Translations under genes and position numbers: made by a program
From: Peptoniphilus asaccharolyticus DSM 20463
GTDB lineage: Bacteria; Bacillota; Clostridia; Tissierellales; Peptoniphilaceae
Direction: 5' to 3'
DNA: 64,000 nucleotides
Assembly: GCF_900176115.1 (NCBI RefSeq)
Contig: NZ_FWWR01000017.1
Span: 186,001-250,000, forward strand
Part shown: piece by piece, positions 47,470-57,853 of the stretch
How positions within the stretch are numbered: position 1 is the first letter of the stretch
Layout: each line of letters starts with the position of its first letter
Notes under the pieces: generated by a model
The model's database searches: none
The model's input: only the letters and a program-made list of their open reading frames with translations
What the model was told of the DNA's origin: nothing

Positions 47470-48246
47470 ATGGGCCAAAAGGTTAACCCACATGGACTTC
47501 GTGTCGGCATAATCAAAGATTGGGATTCAAAATGGTATGCAAACAAGAAGAATTTTGCAGGACTATTAGTTGAAGACAACGAAATTCGTAAATATGTAAA
47601 GAAAAAACTTTATACAGCTGGTATTTCTAAAATAGAAATCGAAAGAGCTGCAAACAAAGTTAAGGTTTCAATATCTACTGCTAAACCAGGTATGGTAATT
47701 GGACGTGGCGGAGTAGGCGTTGAAGAACTTAGAGCTGAACTTGAAAAATTAACAGGTAAAAGCGTAGTAATTAATATAGAAGAAATTAAAAACCAAGATT
47801 TAGATGCAATACTTGTTGCTGAATCAATTGCTGAATCACTTGAAAGAAGAGTTTCTTTCAGAAGAGCAATGAAACAAGCTATTCAAAGAAGTATGAGATC
47901 AGGAGCACAAGGTATCAAAACAGCTGTTTCAGGTCGTTTAGGTGGAGCAGATATGGCAAGAACTGAAGGATATTCAGAAGGAACTATACCTCTACAAACA
48001 CTAAGAGCTGATATTGATTACGGATTTGCTGAAGCTGATACAACTTATGGTAAGATCGGTGTAAAGGTATGGATTTATAAGGGAGAAGTTCTTCCAGGAG
48101 TGTCAGGAAACAGAGTTAACGATGACAACAGAAAAAGAAGACCTAAAAACAAAGATCAAAGAGATAGAGATAACAAGAACAACAGAAAGAGAAACTTTAG
48201 AAACGATCGTAATAACCAAAGAGGTTCTAAAGAAAGATCAAACTGA
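47470..48246 (+). CDS. rpsC: 30S ribosomal protein S3 with a basic C-terminal tail
   Basis: 258 aa. KH domain with [15 protein letters not shown] (near 75) and [20 protein letters not shown]. The body ends near residue 216 ([11 protein letters not shown]); about 40 further residues are Arg/Lys/Asn/Asp repeats, longer than the usual ~220 aa. The tail may bind RNA at the mRNA entry site. Confidence 0.96.
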   Translation: MGQKVNPHGLRVGIIKDWDSKWYANKKNFAGLLVEDNEIRKYVKKKLYTAGISKIEIERAANKVKVSISTAKPGMVIGRGGVGVEELRAELEKLTGKSVVINIEEIKNQDLDAILVAESIAESLERRVSFRRAMKQAIQRSMRSGAQGIKTAVSGRLGGADMARTEGYSEGTIPLQTLRADIDYGFAEADTTYGKIGVKVWIYKGEVLPGVSGNRVNDDNRKRRPKNKDQRDRDNKNNRKRNFRNDRNNQRGSKERSN

Positions 48247-48270
48247 GCTTTTTAAAAGGAGGAAAACAGT

Positions 48271-48702
48271 ATGTTAATGCCTAAAAGAGTGAAGTATCGT
48301 AGAGTTCATAGAGGTAGAATGAAGGGTAAGGCACTTCGTGGAAACACCCTTACTTACGGAGAATATGGTCTTCAAGCACTTGAACCTGCATGGATTACTT
48401 CAAATCAAATAGAATCGGCACGTCGTGCTATGACAAGATATATCAAAAGAGGCGGTAATATCTGGATTAAGATATTCCCTGATAAGTCAGTAACTGAAAA
48501 ACCAGCTGAAACTCGTATGGGTTCTGGTAAAGGGGCTCCTTCATATTGGGTAGCAGTTGTAAAACCAGGACGTATCATGTTTGAAATGAGTGGAGTAAGC
48601 GAAGAAGTAGCTCGTGAAGCTATGAGACTTGCAGCTATGAAACTTCCAATTAAAACAAGATTCGTTATGAAAGAAAAGGATGGTGAATCTAATGAAGGCT
48701 AA
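48271..48702 (+). CDS. rplP: 50S ribosomal protein L16
   Basis: 143 aa. [37 protein letters not shown]. Near the A-site tRNA and bL27. ATG 48271 has AAAGGAGG; ATG 48277 is the usual MLMPKR alternative. Overlaps rpmC by 11 bp. Confidence 0.97.
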   Translation: MLMPKRVKYRRVHRGRMKGKALRGNTLTYGEYGLQALEPAWITSNQIESARRAMTRYIKRGGNIWIKIFPDKSVTEKPAETRMGSGKGAPSYWVAVVKPGRIMFEMSGVSEEVAREAMRLAAMKLPIKTRFVMKEKDGESNEG

Positions 48703-48898
48703 AGAAATTCGCCAAATGTCAAGTGAAGAACTAAATAAAAGAGCAAACGAACTTAAGAATGAACTCTTCAACTTGAGATTCAGACTTGCAACAGGACAAC
48801 TTGAAAATCCTGCAAGCATCAAAGCAGTAAAGAAAGATATTGCCAGAGTTAAGACCATTCTTAAAGAACGTGAATTAGAAGTTGGAAAGGAGGCATAA
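48692..48898 (+). CDS. rpmC: 50S ribosomal protein L29
   Basis: 68 aa from ATG 48692 ([14 protein letters not shown]), with AAGGATGG 6-8 nt upstream inside rpl[21 protein letters not shown] is the classic segment. Tunnel-exit protein beside L23. Confidence 0.96.
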   Translation: MKAKEIRQMSSEELNKRANELKNELFNLRFRLATGQLENPASIKAVKKDIARVKTILKERELEVGKEA

Positions 48899-48901
48899 TC
48901 C

Positions 48902-49156
48902 ATGGAAAGAAATCATAGAAAACAAATCACAGGAACAGTTGTCTCCGATAAAATGGATAAAACAATAGTAGTAGCGGTGGAAACTTTCAAGGTTCACCCA
49001 ATCTATAAGAAAAGATTCAAGAAAACCACTAAATTCAAAGCGCATGACGAAAAAAATGAATGTGGAATCGGCGATAAAGTAAGAATTATGGAAACAAGAC
49101 CACTATCTAAAGACAAGAGATGGAGACTTGTAAATATTATTGAGAAAGCTCAATAA
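48902..49156 (+). CDS. rpsQ: 30S ribosomal protein S17
   Basis: 84 aa OB-fold. [18 protein letters not shown] and [20 protein letters not shown] are diagnostic. Early 30S assembly protein. GGAGG lies at the end of rpmC. Confidence 0.97.
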   Translation: MERNHRKQITGTVVSDKMDKTIVVAVETFKVHPIYKKRFKKTTKFKAHDEKNECGIGDKVRIMETRPLSKDKRWRLVNIIEKAQ

Positions 49157-49170
49157 GTAAGGAGAGATCA

Positions 49171-49539
49171 ATGATACAACAAGAAACTAGACTACGTGTT
49201 GCTGACAATTCCGGAGCTAAAGAACTACTTGTCATTAAAGTCCTAGGTGGTACAAACAGAAGAATCGCAAACATTGGTGATGTTGTAGTATGTTCTGTTA
49301 AAAGTGCAACACCGGGCGGTGTTGTTAAAAAAGGTTCTGTAGTTAAAGCAGTAATCGTAAGAACAAGCAAAGGAATTAGCCGTGCAGACGGATCATATAT
49401 AAAATTTGACGACAATGCAGCAGTAATAATAAAGGATGATAAGAGTCCAGTAGGAACTCGTATCTTCGGACCGGTTACAAGAGAACTTAGAGGCGAAAAC
49501 TTCATGAAGATTATCTCTTTAGCACCGGAAGTACTATAA
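49171..49539 (+). CDS. rplN: 50S ribosomal protein L14
   Basis: 122 aa, full length. [19 protein letters not shown] and [18 protein letters not shown]. Sits at the subunit interface. AAGGAGAG site; first gene of the classic spc segment. Confidence 0.98.
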   Translation: MIQQETRLRVADNSGAKELLVIKVLGGTNRRIANIGDVVVCSVKSATPGGVVKKGSVVKAVIVRTSKGISRADGSYIKFDDNAAVIIKDDKSPVGTRIFGPVTRELRGENFMKIISLAPEVL

Positions 49540-49552
49540 TCGGGAGGTAGAA

Positions 49553-49855
49553 ATGCGTATTAAAAAAGGTGATACAGTTAAAGTAATTGCCGGAAAAGAC
49601 AAAGGAGCTACCGGTAAAGTACTTAAAACTTTCCCAAAAGAAGATAGAGTTGTAGTAGAAAAGGTAAATGTAGTAACTAAACATTTAAAACCTAGAGGAC
49701 CACAACAAGCGGGCGGTATTGAAAAGCAAGAAGCTCCAATTCATGTTTCAAATGTACAATACTTTGTAGACGGAAAAGTTTCAAAGATTGGTTACAGAAT
49801 TGAAGACGGCAAGAAAGTTAGATATGCAAAATCTAACGGAAAAACTATTAAGTAA
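49553..49855 (+). CDS. rplX: 50S ribosomal protein L24
   Basis: 100 aa with an N-terminal KOW motif (KGDTVKVIAGKDKGATGKV). Assembly initiator of the 50S subunit. GGGAGG site. Confidence 0.97.
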   Translation: MRIKKGDTVKVIAGKDKGATGKVLKTFPKEDRVVVEKVNVVTKHLKPRGPQQAGGIEKQEAPIHVSNVQYFVDGKVSKIGYRIEDGKKVRYAKSNGKTIK

Positions 49856-49866
49856 GGAGGTAGAAT

Positions 49867-50409
49867 ATGACTTCAAGACTACAAGAAAAATATAATAATG
49901 AAGTAGTAAACTATCTACTTGAAAAGTTTGGTTATAAGAACGTAATGGAAGTACCTAAGCTTGAAAAAGTTGTAATTAACATCGGACTTGGAGAAGCTAA
50001 AGACAATCCAAAACTTCTTGAATCAGCTATAAATGATTTAACTCTTATTTCAGGACAAAAGCCTGTTGTAACTTATGCAAAGAAGAGTATCGCGAACTTC
50101 AAACTTCGTGAAGGTCATAAAATAGGATGTAAAGTAACACTTAGAGGTCAAAAGATGTATGACTTCTTAGATAAATTAATGAACGTTGCACTTCCAAGAG
50201 TTAGAGACTTCAGAGGAATTAAGCCAACAGCATTTGATGGAAGAGGAAACTATGCTCTAGGCCTTAAAGAACAACTTATATTCCCTGAAATTGAATATGA
50301 TAAAGTTGATGCTATAAGAGGTATGGATATTATCATAGTAACATCTGCTAACACAGACGAAGAAGCTAAAGCTTTCCTAGAAAAAATGGGAATGCCATTT
50401 ACAAAATAG
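49867..50409 (+). CDS. rplE: 50S ribosomal protein L5
   Basis: 180 aa. [22 protein letters not shown]-like [15 protein letters not shown], and [15 protein letters not shown]. Binds 5S rRNA. AAGGAGG site. Confidence 0.97.
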   Translation: MTSRLQEKYNNEVVNYLLEKFGYKNVMEVPKLEKVVINIGLGEAKDNPKLLESAINDLTLISGQKPVVTYAKKSIANFKLREGHKIGCKVTLRGQKMYDFLDKLMNVALPRVRDFRGIKPTAFDGRGNYALGLKEQLIFPEIEYDKVDAIRGMDIIIVTSANTDEEAKAFLEKMGMPFTK

Positions 50410-50421
50410 TAGGAGGTAACT

Positions 50422-50607
50422 GTGGCAAAGAAATCAATGGTTGCTAAACAAAAAAGAAAACAAAAGTTCAGCAGTCGTGAATATACAAGATGTAGTATTT
50501 GTGGTAGACCGCATTCCGTACTTAAGAAATACGGTATTTGTAGAATTTGTTTTAGAGAATTGGCTTACAAAGGACAAATCCCCGGAGTAAGAAAAGCCAG
50601 CTGGTAA
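50422..50607 (+). CDS. rpsN: 30S ribosomal protein S14, zinc type
   Basis: 61 aa, the short zinc-binding form: CSICGRPH and [12 protein letters not shown] give two CxxC pairs. GTG 50422 start after AGGAGG. Having the zinc form in the main operon is usual for Firmicutes. Confidence 0.97.
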   Translation: MAKKSMVAKQKRKQKFSSREYTRCSICGRPHSVLKKYGICRICFRELAYKGQIPGVRKASW

Positions 50608-50631
50608 ACCTAAGAAGGGAGGCGAAAGCAC

Positions 50632-51027
50632 ATGATGACAGATCCAATCGCAGATATGCTCACCAGAATAAGAAATGGTAATAGCGCAAGACATAAGTCT
50701 GTAGATATACCTGCTTCAAACATTAAAAAAGAAATATCAAACATCTTATTAAAAGAAGGTTACATCAAGAATTTTGAAGTAATTGATGATGACAAACAAG
50801 GTGTTATTAGAATAGATTTAAAATATGGTGAAAACAATGAAAAAGTAATTAGTGGTATTAAGAGAATTTCAAAGCCGGGACTTAGAGTGTACGTTGGGAG
50901 TCAAGACGTGCCAAAAGTTTTAGGGGGTCTTGGAATCGCAATTATCTCAACTTCTAAGGGAATGTTAACAGATAAAGAAGCGAGACAAAACAACGTAGGC
51001 GGAGAAGTTATTTGCTACGTTTGGTAA
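50632..51027 (+). CDS. rpsH: 30S ribosomal protein S8
   Basis: 131 aa. [18 protein letters not shown] at the start and [20 protein letters not shown] near the end. Binds central-domain 16S rRNA; in E. coli it represses the spc operon. Adjacent ATG codons at 50632 and 50635; either could start. Confidence 0.97.
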   Translation: MMTDPIADMLTRIRNGNSARHKSVDIPASNIKKEISNILLKEGYIKNFEVIDDDKQGVIRIDLKYGENNEKVISGIKRISKPGLRVYVGSQDVPKVLGGLGIAIISTSKGMLTDKEARQNNVGGEVICYVW

Positions 51028-51036
51028 GGAGGACAT

Positions 51037-51573
51037 ATGTCAAGAATTGGAAAAAAACCTATTGAGATCCCAAGTGGCGTTGACGTAAAGTTCGACGGAA
51101 ATACAGTAACAGTAAAGGGTCCAAAAGGAGAATTATCTCAAACTTTTGATAGCTCCATGAAAATAAGCTTACAAGATGGAAGTCTTATTGTAGAAAGACC
51201 ATCCGATAGCAAAAAACATAAGTCATTACATGGCCTTGTAAGAACTTTAATTCAAAACATGGTTGTGGGAGTTACTGAAGGTTACAAAAAAGAATTAGAA
51301 ATAATTGGTACAGGATACAGAGCAGCTAAAAACGGTAAGAAATTAGCCCTAAACTTAGGTTTTTCACACCCATTAGAGCTTGAAGATCCAGCAGGAATCG
51401 AAACAGAAGTACCAGCTCCAACTAAAATCATCGTATCAGGTATTGATAAACAACAAGTTGGCCAATATGCAGCTTTAATTAGAAAATACAGACAACCTGA
51501 ACCATACAAAGGAAAAGGTATCAGATATGTTGATGAATACGTAAGACGTAAAGTTGGAAAGACAGGTAAGTAG
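51037..51573 (+). CDS. rplF: 50S ribosomal protein L6
   Basis: 178 aa, two similar halves. [16 protein letters not shown] starts it and [18 protein letters not shown] closes it. Near the factor-binding site. AAGGAGG site. Confidence 0.98.
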   Translation: MSRIGKKPIEIPSGVDVKFDGNTVTVKGPKGELSQTFDSSMKISLQDGSLIVERPSDSKKHKSLHGLVRTLIQNMVVGVTEGYKKELEIIGTGYRAAKNGKKLALNLGFSHPLELEDPAGIETEVPAPTKIIVSGIDKQQVGQYAALIRKYRQPEPYKGKGIRYVDEYVRRKVGKTGK

Positions 51574-51583
51574 GAGGTAAACA

Positions 51584-51946
51584 GTGTTTAAAAAAATCGA
51601 TAAAAATGCGAATAGAATAAAGAGACACAAAAGAATTAGAAATCACATCTCCGGTACCGAGTCACGTCCAAGACTTTCTGTTTTCAGATCAAGTGCACAC
51701 ATTTATGCACAAATTATAGATGATGTAAACGGAAACACACTTGTAAGTGCTTCAACTTTAGATAAGTCATTAGGACTTGAAAACACTAAAAACATTGAAG
51801 CAGCAAAGGTAATTGGAGAAACTGTAGCAAAGAAAGCTTTAGAAGCCGGCATTTCTGAAGTTGTATTTGATAGAAGTGGATACCTATATCACGGAAAAGT
51901 AAAAGCTCTTGCAGAAGCAGCAAGAGAAGCCGGACTAAAATTTTAA
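51584..51946 (+). CDS. rplR: 50S ribosomal protein L18
   Basis: 120 aa. [19 protein letters not shown] and [20 protein letters not shown] are typical. Binds 5S rRNA with L5. GTG 51584 start after AGGAGG. Confidence 0.97.
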   Translation: MFKKIDKNANRIKRHKRIRNHISGTESRPRLSVFRSSAHIYAQIIDDVNGNTLVSASTLDKSLGLENTKNIEAAKVIGETVAKKALEAGISEVVFDRSGYLYHGKVKALAEAAREAGLKF

Positions 51947-51960
51947 CAGGGGAGGGAAAT

Positions 51961-52467
51961 ATGGAACGTTCATTAATCGACGCTAGAGAACTAGACCTTG
52001 AAGACAAAGTAGTAGCAATAAACAGAGTTGCTAAAGTTGTAAAGGGCGGTAAGAACTTCAGATTCTCTGCACTTGTTGTTGTAGGTGACAGAAATGGTCA
52101 CGTAGGTATTGGAACTGGTAAAGCACTTGAAGTACCAGAAGCAATTAGAAAAGCAACACAAGATGCTAAAAAGCACTTAATAAAAGTAAACTTACTAGGA
52201 ACAAGTATCCCTCACCAAATCACAGGAATTTTTGGAGCGGGTAAAGTATTTTTAAAACCAGCTAGTGAAGGTACCGGAGTTATAGCAGGTGGTCCTGTTC
52301 GTGCGGTATGCGAATTAGCAGGTATAACTGATATACGTACTCACAACTTGGGAACTTCAAATCCGAGAAATGTTGTTAACGCTACAGTTAAAGCACTTTC
52401 AGAACTTAAGAGTGCAGAAAGCGTAGCAAGACTTAGAAATAAGTCTGTAGATGAGATTTTAGGATAA
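51961..52467 (+). CDS. rpsE: 30S ribosomal protein S5
   Basis: 168 aa. [20 protein letters not shown] (dsRBD-like domain) and [19 protein letters not shown]. Decoding fidelity protein; the loop around VKGGKNF, altered in spectinomycin resistance elsewhere, looks normal. GGGGAGGG site. Confidence 0.98.
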   Translation: MERSLIDARELDLEDKVVAINRVAKVVKGGKNFRFSALVVVGDRNGHVGIGTGKALEVPEAIRKATQDAKKHLIKVNLLGTSIPHQITGIFGAGKVFLKPASEGTGVIAGGPVRAVCELAGITDIRTHNLGTSNPRNVVNATVKALSELKSAESVARLRNKSVDEILG

Positions 52468-52481
52468 GGGGGTAGAAGACT

Positions 52482-52649
52482 ATGAAAATTAAATTAGTAA
52501 AGAGCCCTATCGGTAGACAAAAGACTCATAAGAAAACAGTTAAAGCACTTGGATTCAAGAAATTAGGACAAGTACTTGAAAAAGAAGATAATCCTCAAAT
52601 CAGAGGTATGATAAAGCAAGTAGCATACATGCTTGAAATCGAAGAATAA
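52482..52649 (+). CDS. rpmD: 50S ribosomal protein L30
   Basis: 55 aa, ATG 52482 to TAA 52649: [20 protein letters not shown], then [11 protein letters not shown]. Length and position between rpsE and rplO are canonical. AGGGGG site. Short enough to be missed by length-filtered gene calling. Confidence 0.97.
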   Translation: MKIKLVKSPIGRQKTHKKTVKALGFKKLGQVLEKEDNPQIRGMIKQVAYMLEIEE

Positions 52650-52662
52650 GGAGGTGTAAGAC

Positions 52663-53112
52663 GTGAAATTACATGACTTAAGACCTGCAGAAGGCGGCGG
52701 TGTAAGAGCCAAAAAGAGACTTGGTAGAGGTATCGGATCAGGTACAGGAAAAACTGCCGGAAGAGGACACAAAGGGCAAAACGCTAGAAGCGGTGGAGGA
52801 GTAAGACCTGGATTTGAAGGGGGTCAAATGCCTCTATTCAGACGTCTACCTAAGAGAGGTTTCACTAATAACTTCGCAAAAGAGTGGGCTATAGTAAATC
52901 TTGAAGCTCTTAACGTATTTGAAGAAGGAACAGAAGTTACACCTGAACTTTTAATAGAACAAGGTCTTGTTAAAGCAAGAAAAGCTAAAGACGGAGTTAG
53001 AATACTAGGCAACGGAGAAATCAATGTTAAGCTTACTGTAAAAGCTCAACACATCTCAAAGTCTGCGGCAGAAAAAATTGAGGCTGCGGGAGGAAAGGCC
53101 GAGGTGATCTAA
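52663..53112 (+). CDS. rplO: 50S ribosomal protein L15
   Basis: 149 aa. Gly/Arg-rich N-terminus ([20 protein letters not shown]) that threads rRNA, and a compact C-terminal domain. GTG 52663 after AAGGAGG. Stop overlaps the secY start by one base. Confidence 0.97.
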   Translation: MKLHDLRPAEGGGVRAKKRLGRGIGSGTGKTAGRGHKGQNARSGGGVRPGFEGGQMPLFRRLPKRGFTNNFAKEWAIVNLEALNVFEEGTEVTPELLIEQGLVKARKAKDGVRILGNGEINVKLTVKAQHISKSAAEKIEAAGGKAEVI

Positions 53113-54392
53113 TGATTTCTACATTTAGAAATGCTTGGAAGATACCCAATTTGCGTAAAAAGATGATTTTCACTCTTTTAATGCTATTGGTATACAGACT
53201 TGGTTCACACATACCGGTTCCGTATATGAATGCTCAAGTCGTTCAAAAATTATTTAACGGAGCAAATCAATCAGTATTTGCTCTAATCGACTTGATGAGC
53301 GGTGGTAGTTTAAGTAACTATACAATATTTGCAGCTAATATATATCCTTATATTACTGCATCAATTGTATTGCAACTTTTGACAATAGCAATTCCTTCAT
53401 TAGAAGCACTTGCTAAAGAAGGAGAAACAGGAAGAAAGACAATAGCAAAATACACTAGATATTTAGCTATAGTTATAGCTTTAGTACAAGCTTTAGGATA
53501 TTCTTTCGGTTTCTTTGGAAAAGCTGTAATGGCAACAAACTTTATGGAAAAATCAGTAGTTGTTTTATCCATAGTAGCAGGTACAGCGTTTCTAATCTGG
53601 ATTGGAGAACAAATTACAGAACACGGAATCGGAAATGGTATTTCAATAATAATATTTGCGGGTATCGTTACAAGATTCCCTAAAGATATAGCACAATCAA
53701 TAGCTTTAGTAAAAGCAGGTAGAGCAAATCCTATATTCCTTGTTCTATTCTTATTGATTGTAATCGGAATAATCTTCTTTGTAGTTACACTTAACGAAGG
53801 TGAAAGAAGAATTCCAGTGCAATATGCAAAAAGAGTTGTAGGCAGAAAGATGTATGGTGGACAATCAACTCATATACCTATTAAGGTACTTATGACTGGT
53901 GTAATGCCAATGATTTTCTCAAGTTCAATCGTAGCAATACCAGCTACAATTGCAATGTTCACAAGAAATGAGTCAACAAAGAACTTTATATTAAAGTATT
54001 TCACAACACAAGGTGCAGTAGGAACTATACTTTACATTGTATTCACAGTACTTTTAATAGTATTCTTCACTTATTTCTATACATCAATTCAATTTAATAC
54101 TGTAGAGTATTCAAAGCAAATGCAACAAAATGGTGGTTTCGTACCAGGAATAAGATCTGGTAAACCAACAAGCGAATATTTACAAAGAACAGTTAACAGA
54201 TTAGTATTTCCAGGAGCTATAGCACTTGCGATATTAGCAATACTTCCAATACTACTTAATAAAATCAGTGGACTTCCATTTGCATTTGGTGGTACAAGTA
54301 TGATAATCGTAGTAGGTGTAATCCTTGAAACTACAAGAACTCTAGAACAACAACTATTAATGAGACACTATAAAGGTTTCTTAAAGAAATAG
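53112..54392 (+). CDS. secY: Preprotein translocase subunit SecY
   Basis: 426 aa, ten membrane segments. GSHIPVPYMNA follows TM1; SALGIYPYI-like AANIYPYITASI, GERRIPVQYAKRV (cytoplasmic loop) and the plug/pore regions are in place. Forms the Sec channel; it would export the SLH protein and lipoproteins here. Coupled to rplO by a one-base overlap. Confidence 0.97.
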   Translation: MISTFRNAWKIPNLRKKMIFTLLMLLVYRLGSHIPVPYMNAQVVQKLFNGANQSVFALIDLMSGGSLSNYTIFAANIYPYITASIVLQLLTIAIPSLEALAKEGETGRKTIAKYTRYLAIVIALVQALGYSFGFFGKAVMATNFMEKSVVVLSIVAGTAFLIWIGEQITEHGIGNGISIIIFAGIVTRFPKDIAQSIALVKAGRANPIFLVLFLLIVIGIIFFVVTLNEGERRIPVQYAKRVVGRKMYGGQSTHIPIKVLMTGVMPMIFSSSIVAIPATIAMFTRNESTKNFILKYFTTQGAVGTILYIVFTVLLIVFFTYFYTSIQFNTVEYSKQMQQNGGFVPGIRSGKPTSEYLQRTVNRLVFPGAIALAILAILPILLNKISGLPFAFGGTSMIIVVGVILETTRTLEQQLLMRHYKGFLKK

Positions 54393-54401
54393 GAGGAGAA
54401 T

Positions 54402-55049
54402 ATGAAGCTCGTTATACTAGGACCTCCAGGGGCTGGTAAAGGTACTCAAGCAGAGTCAATTATAGAGAAATATAACATTCCTCATATATCAACTGGAGAC
54501 ATTTTTAGAGAAAATATAAAAAATGAAACAGAACTTGGTAAAAAAGCTAAAGGTTACATGGACAAAGGACTTTTAGTACCAGATGAAGTAGTAATTGAAA
54601 TAGTAGAAGATAGACTACAACGTGAAGACTGTAAAGATGGTTTCCTATTAGATGGATTCCCTCGTACAGTACAACAAGCAGTTAGCTTAGATGCTATGCT
54701 TGATAGAATGGGAACTAAACTTGATCGTGTTGTAAACATTGAAGTAGACCCTAAGATATTAGTTGAAAGAGCAGTTGGCAGAAGAATCTGTAAAACTTGC
54801 GGTGCAACTTATCACGTTAAGTTTAATCCTCCAATAGTTGAAGGAGTTTGTGACAAGGACAGTACACCTCTAATTCAAAGAGCAGACGATACGGAAGAAA
54901 CAGTAAGCACGAGAATTAAGGTTTATTTAGACCAAACAACACCGCTTATTGACTATTACAAAGCTCAATCATTATTATTAAATGTTGATGGAGAGCAAGA
55001 AATAGGTGAAGTATTTAAAGCAGTAGTAAATGGGTTAGAAAATGACTAA
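54402..55049 (+). CDS. adk: Adenylate kinase, zinc-lid form
   Basis: 215 aa. [12 protein letters not shown]-loop, [10 protein letters not shown], and a lid with CKTCGATYH ... CDKD, i.e. three Cys and one Asp as zinc ligands. Keeps AMP/ADP/ATP in balance. AGGAGG site; stop overlaps the next gene by one base. In many Firmicutes map follows adk; here it is absent. Confidence 0.97.
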   Translation: MKLVILGPPGAGKGTQAESIIEKYNIPHISTGDIFRENIKNETELGKKAKGYMDKGLLVPDEVVIEIVEDRLQREDCKDGFLLDGFPRTVQQAVSLDAMLDRMGTKLDRVVNIEVDPKILVERAVGRRICKTCGATYHVKFNPPIVEGVCDKDSTPLIQRADDTEETVSTRIKVYLDQTTPLIDYYKAQSLLLNVDGEQEIGEVFKAVVNGLEND

Positions 55050-55300
55050 TGGAGTTAACAAATAATATAAAAATTGGTCAAGTTGTCAAATCGAAAACCG
55101 GGCGTGATGCAGGGGGAATATTTTTAGTCTATAAAGTTTTAGACAACGAATATGTTGAGATTGTAGATGGCAAGAGAAGAACGCTTGAAAAGCCTAAGAA
55201 AAAGAAGATGAAGCACTTAATGGTGTATAATGCTATAGAAGAGATTCATCCTCAAATCTTAGATGCTCACATAAGAAAGTTGCTAAAGCAATATATCTAA
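55049..55300 (+). CDS. KOW-domain RNA-binding protein (L14e-like)
   Basis: 83 aa. [17 protein letters not shown] is a KOW motif, followed by [20 protein letters not shown] and a basic stretch [11 protein letters not shown]. Clostridial genomes often carry such an L14e-like protein just before infA; its job is unknown but ribosome-linked by context. Overlaps adk by one base. Confidence 0.88.
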   Translation: MELTNNIKIGQVVKSKTGRDAGGIFLVYKVLDNEYVEIVDGKRRTLEKPKKKKMKHLMVYNAIEEIHPQILDAHIRKLLKQYI

Positions 55301-55317
55301 GAGAAAGGAGCCTTAGA

Positions 55318-55536
55318 GTGGCCAAAGAAGATGTAATTGAAGTTGAAGGAATAGTAGTTGATGCTCTTCCAAACACTCATTTTAAAGTTGAGTTGGAAAA
55401 TGGACACGTTATTTTAGCTCATATCTCAGGCAAATTGAGAATGAACTATATAAGAATACTTCCAGGTGATAAGGTAACTGTTGAACTTTCCCCATACGAT
55501 TTGACTAGGGGTAGAATTACCTGGAGAAAGAAATAA
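55318..55536 (+). CDS. infA: Translation initiation factor IF-1
   Basis: 72 aa OB-fold. [20 protein letters not shown] and [20 protein letters not shown] match IF-1. GTG 55318 after AAAGGAG. Binds the 30S A site during initiation. Confidence 0.97.
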   Translation: MAKEDVIEVEGIVVDALPNTHFKVELENGHVILAHISGKLRMNYIRILPGDKVTVELSPYDLTRGRITWRKK

Positions 55537-55590
55537 TCCTATATCCGAAAGGAATACCCGTAAGGGCACATGAACTAGGAGGAATACAGA

Positions 55591-55704
55591 ATGAAAGTTA
55601 GACCATCTGTAAAAAAGATGTGCGAAAAATGTAAGATAATTAAGAGAAAAGGCCGTGTAATGGTCATTTGCGAAAATCCTAAGCACAAGCAAAGACAAGG
55701 TTAA
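55591..55704 (+). CDS. rpmJ: 50S ribosomal protein L36, zinc type
   Basis: 37 aa, ATG 55591 to TAA 55704: [20 protein letters not shown] ... [13 protein letters not shown]. The CxxC...C-x4-H zinc ligands are intact. AGGAGG site. A 54-nt gap before it has small hairpin-forming runs (CCCGTAAGGG). Confidence 0.97.
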   Translation: MKVRPSVKKMCEKCKIIKRKGRVMVICENPKHKQRQG

Positions 55705-55714
55705 GGGGGAACTT

Positions 55715-56077
55715 ATGGCAAGAATCGCTGGTATTGATTTACCCAGAGAAAAGCGTGTTGAAATAGGTCTTACCTATATCTATGGAATCGGAAGAAAGAG
55801 ATCTCAAGAGATTTTAACTAAAGCCGATGTAAATTTTGATACAAGGGTTAAGGACTTATCTGAAGCGGAAGTAGCTCGTATAAGAGAAGAAATAGCTAAT
55901 TACCAAGTAGAAGGAGATCTACGTCGTGAAGTTCAAATGAACATCAAGAGACTTAGAGATATCAACTGCTACAGAGGTATGAGACATAAAAAAGGCCTTC
56001 CAGTAAGAGGTCAAAAAACTAAAACTAATGCTAGGACAAGAAAAGGTCCTAAGAAATTAGTTTCTAAAAAGAAGTAA
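55715..56077 (+). CDS. rpsM: 30S ribosomal protein S13
   Basis: 120 aa. [32 protein letters not shown] and the basic tail [19 protein letters not shown]. 30S head, contacts P-site tRNA and L5. AAGGGGG site. Confidence 0.98.
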   Translation: MARIAGIDLPREKRVEIGLTYIYGIGRKRSQEILTKADVNFDTRVKDLSEAEVARIREEIANYQVEGDLRREVQMNIKRLRDINCYRGMRHKKGLPVRGQKTKTNARTRKGPKKLVSKKK

Positions 56078-56089
56078 AGGAGGGGTAAA

Positions 56090-56488
56090 ATGGCTAAAAA
56101 ACAACAAAAAGCGACTCGTGTAAGAAGAAGAGAACGTAAAAACATTGAAAAAGGTCAAGCTCACATAGCTTCAACATTCAATAATACCATGGTTACCCTT
56201 ACTGATATGTCAGGAAACGTAATATCTTGGGCAAGTGCTGGACAACTTGGTTTTAGAGGATCAAGAAAATCAACTCCTTTTGCAGCACAAGAAGCTGCAC
56301 AAGAAGCTGCAAACAAAGCTAAAGAACATGGACTAAAACAAGTAGAGGTTTATGTTAAGGGACCGGGTTCAGGAAGAGAAGCTGCAATCAGATCATTACA
56401 AGCTTCAGGATTAGAAGTAACAATGATCAAAGATGTAACACCAATTCCACACAATGGTTGTAGACCACCTAAACGTAGGAGAGTTTAA
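56090..56488 (+). CDS. rpsK: 30S ribosomal protein S11
   Basis: 132 aa. [20 protein letters not shown] and [16 protein letters not shown], with [13 protein letters not shown] tail. Platform protein. In many Clostridia rpsD follows; here rpoA comes next directly. Confidence 0.98.
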   Translation: MAKKQQKATRVRRRERKNIEKGQAHIASTFNNTMVTLTDMSGNVISWASAGQLGFRGSRKSTPFAAQEAAQEAANKAKEHGLKQVEVYVKGPGSGREAAIRSLQASGLEVTMIKDVTPIPHNGCRPPKRRRV

Positions 56489-56519
56489 CGCACTCCTGTA
56501 GGCACAAAGAGGAGGACCC

Positions 56520-57467
56520 ATGATAGAAATAGAAAAACCGAGCATTGAGATAGAAGAAATTAGTGATAGCGGTGAATATGGTAAGTTTATAGTAGAACCA
56601 CTTGAAAGTGGCTATGGAATTACCATAGGGAACTCTCTTAGAAGGGTTCTTCTTTCATCACTACCCGGTGCTGCAGTTTCATTTATCAACATCAGAGGTG
56701 TTGAGCATGAATTTGATACAATTCCGGGAGTTCTTGAAGATGTACCGCAAATCATATTAAACATTAAGGGATTAGTTCTAAGAATGGATGAAGAGCTACC
56801 TGTTAAGCTTATTATTGAAAAGAAGGGCGAAGGGGTAATTACTGCATCTGATATTCAAGTAGGACCAGAAGTGGAGATAGTAAATCCTGATCACCACATT
56901 GCTACACTTAATGAAGATGCGGATGTCTATATGGAATTGACTGTAGAAAAGGGACGTGGCTATGAACCAGCTGAATTAAAGAAAGAAGAAATTTCTGAAA
57001 TAGGCGTCATAGCAATAGATTCAAACTATACTCCAATTAAGAAAGTTAATTGGAAAGTTGAAAACACAAGAGTTGGACAAAGAACTGACTTTGATAAACT
57101 AATTCTTGAAGTTACAACAGATGGATCTATGAAAGCTGATGAAGCAACATCTCTTGCTGCAAAAATCCTAACAGAACACTTAGATTTGTTTATTGGTTTA
57201 ACTGACCATGTGGATCAGGTCAACATCATGGTTGAAAAACCTGAAGATGATAAAGAAAAAGTTCTAGAGATGACAGTTGAAGAAATGGATTTATCTGTTA
57301 GAAGTTTCAATTGTCTAAAGAGAGCCAACATCAACACAGTTGAAGAACTTGCTTCTAAAACTGAAGATGAAATGATGAAGGTTAGAAATTTAGGAAGAAA
57401 ATCTTTAGAAGAAGTTATTAATAAGTTAAATGAACTCGGACTTGGTTTGAGACAAGAAGACGAATAA
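56520..57467 (+). CDS. rpoA: RNA polymerase alpha subunit
   Basis: 315 aa. N-terminal dimerisation domain with [20 protein letters not shown] (about 30-50); C-terminal domain (about 250-315) with [20 protein letters not shown] and GRKSLEEV helices that contact UP elements. GAGGAGG site overlapping the start region. Confidence 0.98.
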   Translation: MIEIEKPSIEIEEISDSGEYGKFIVEPLESGYGITIGNSLRRVLLSSLPGAAVSFINIRGVEHEFDTIPGVLEDVPQIILNIKGLVLRMDEELPVKLIIEKKGEGVITASDIQVGPEVEIVNPDHHIATLNEDADVYMELTVEKGRGYEPAELKKEEISEIGVIAIDSNYTPIKKVNWKVENTRVGQRTDFDKLILEVTTDGSMKADEATSLAAKILTEHLDLFIGLTDHVDQVNIMVEKPEDDKEKVLEMTVEEMDLSVRSFNCLKRANINTVEELASKTEDEMMKVRNLGRKSLEEVINKLNELGLGLRQEDE

Positions 57468-57480
57468 AGAGGAGGGACAC

Positions 57481-57822
57481 ATGGCAAAGTTAAGAAAACT
57501 TGGTCGCCCAACTGCACATAGAAAAGCTATGCTTAGAAATCTTGTAACTTCACTTTTAAGAGAAGGACAAATAACTACTACAGTTACAAGAGCTAAAGAA
57601 ACTAAGAGAATGGCTGAAAAAATGATCACTCTTGGAAAAAGAGGAGATCTTCACGCAAGAAGACAAGCTTTAGCTTATATATATGATGAAGATGTAGTTA
57701 CTAAATTATTTACTGAAATAGCTCCAAACTATTCAGAAAGAAATGGTGGATACACTAGAATATTAAAGCTTGGTAACCGTCTTGGGGATGGCGCAGAAAA
57801 GGCTATAATTCAATTAGTATAA
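57481..57822 (+). CDS. rplQ: 50S ribosomal protein L17
   Basis: 113 aa. [20 protein letters not shown] start and [19 protein letters not shown] end. Tunnel-exit protein; last gene of the cluster, followed by a terminator and then the IS30 copy. Confidence 0.98.
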   Translation: MAKLRKLGRPTAHRKAMLRNLVTSLLREGQITTTVTRAKETKRMAEKMITLGKRGDLHARRQALAYIYDEDVVTKLFTEIAPNYSERNGGYTRILKLGNRLGDGAEKAIIQLV

Positions 57823-57824
57823 AT

Positions 57825-57850
57825 AAGAGCCCATAGAGGCTCTTTTTTAA
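57825..57850 (+). terminator. Terminator of the ribosomal supercluster
   Basis: AAGAGCC pairs with GGCTCTT around a 6-nt loop, followed by TTTTTT. IS30 copy B begins 3-4 nt beyond it, so the operon itself is intact. Confidence 0.85.
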
Positions 57851-57853
57851 TGG

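Noticed and set aside
57836-57852. GGCTCT at the rplQ terminator as the missing left end of ISL3
   Set aside because: The match to GGCTCTATGTCAAAT stops after six bases and those bases are explained by the terminator stem.
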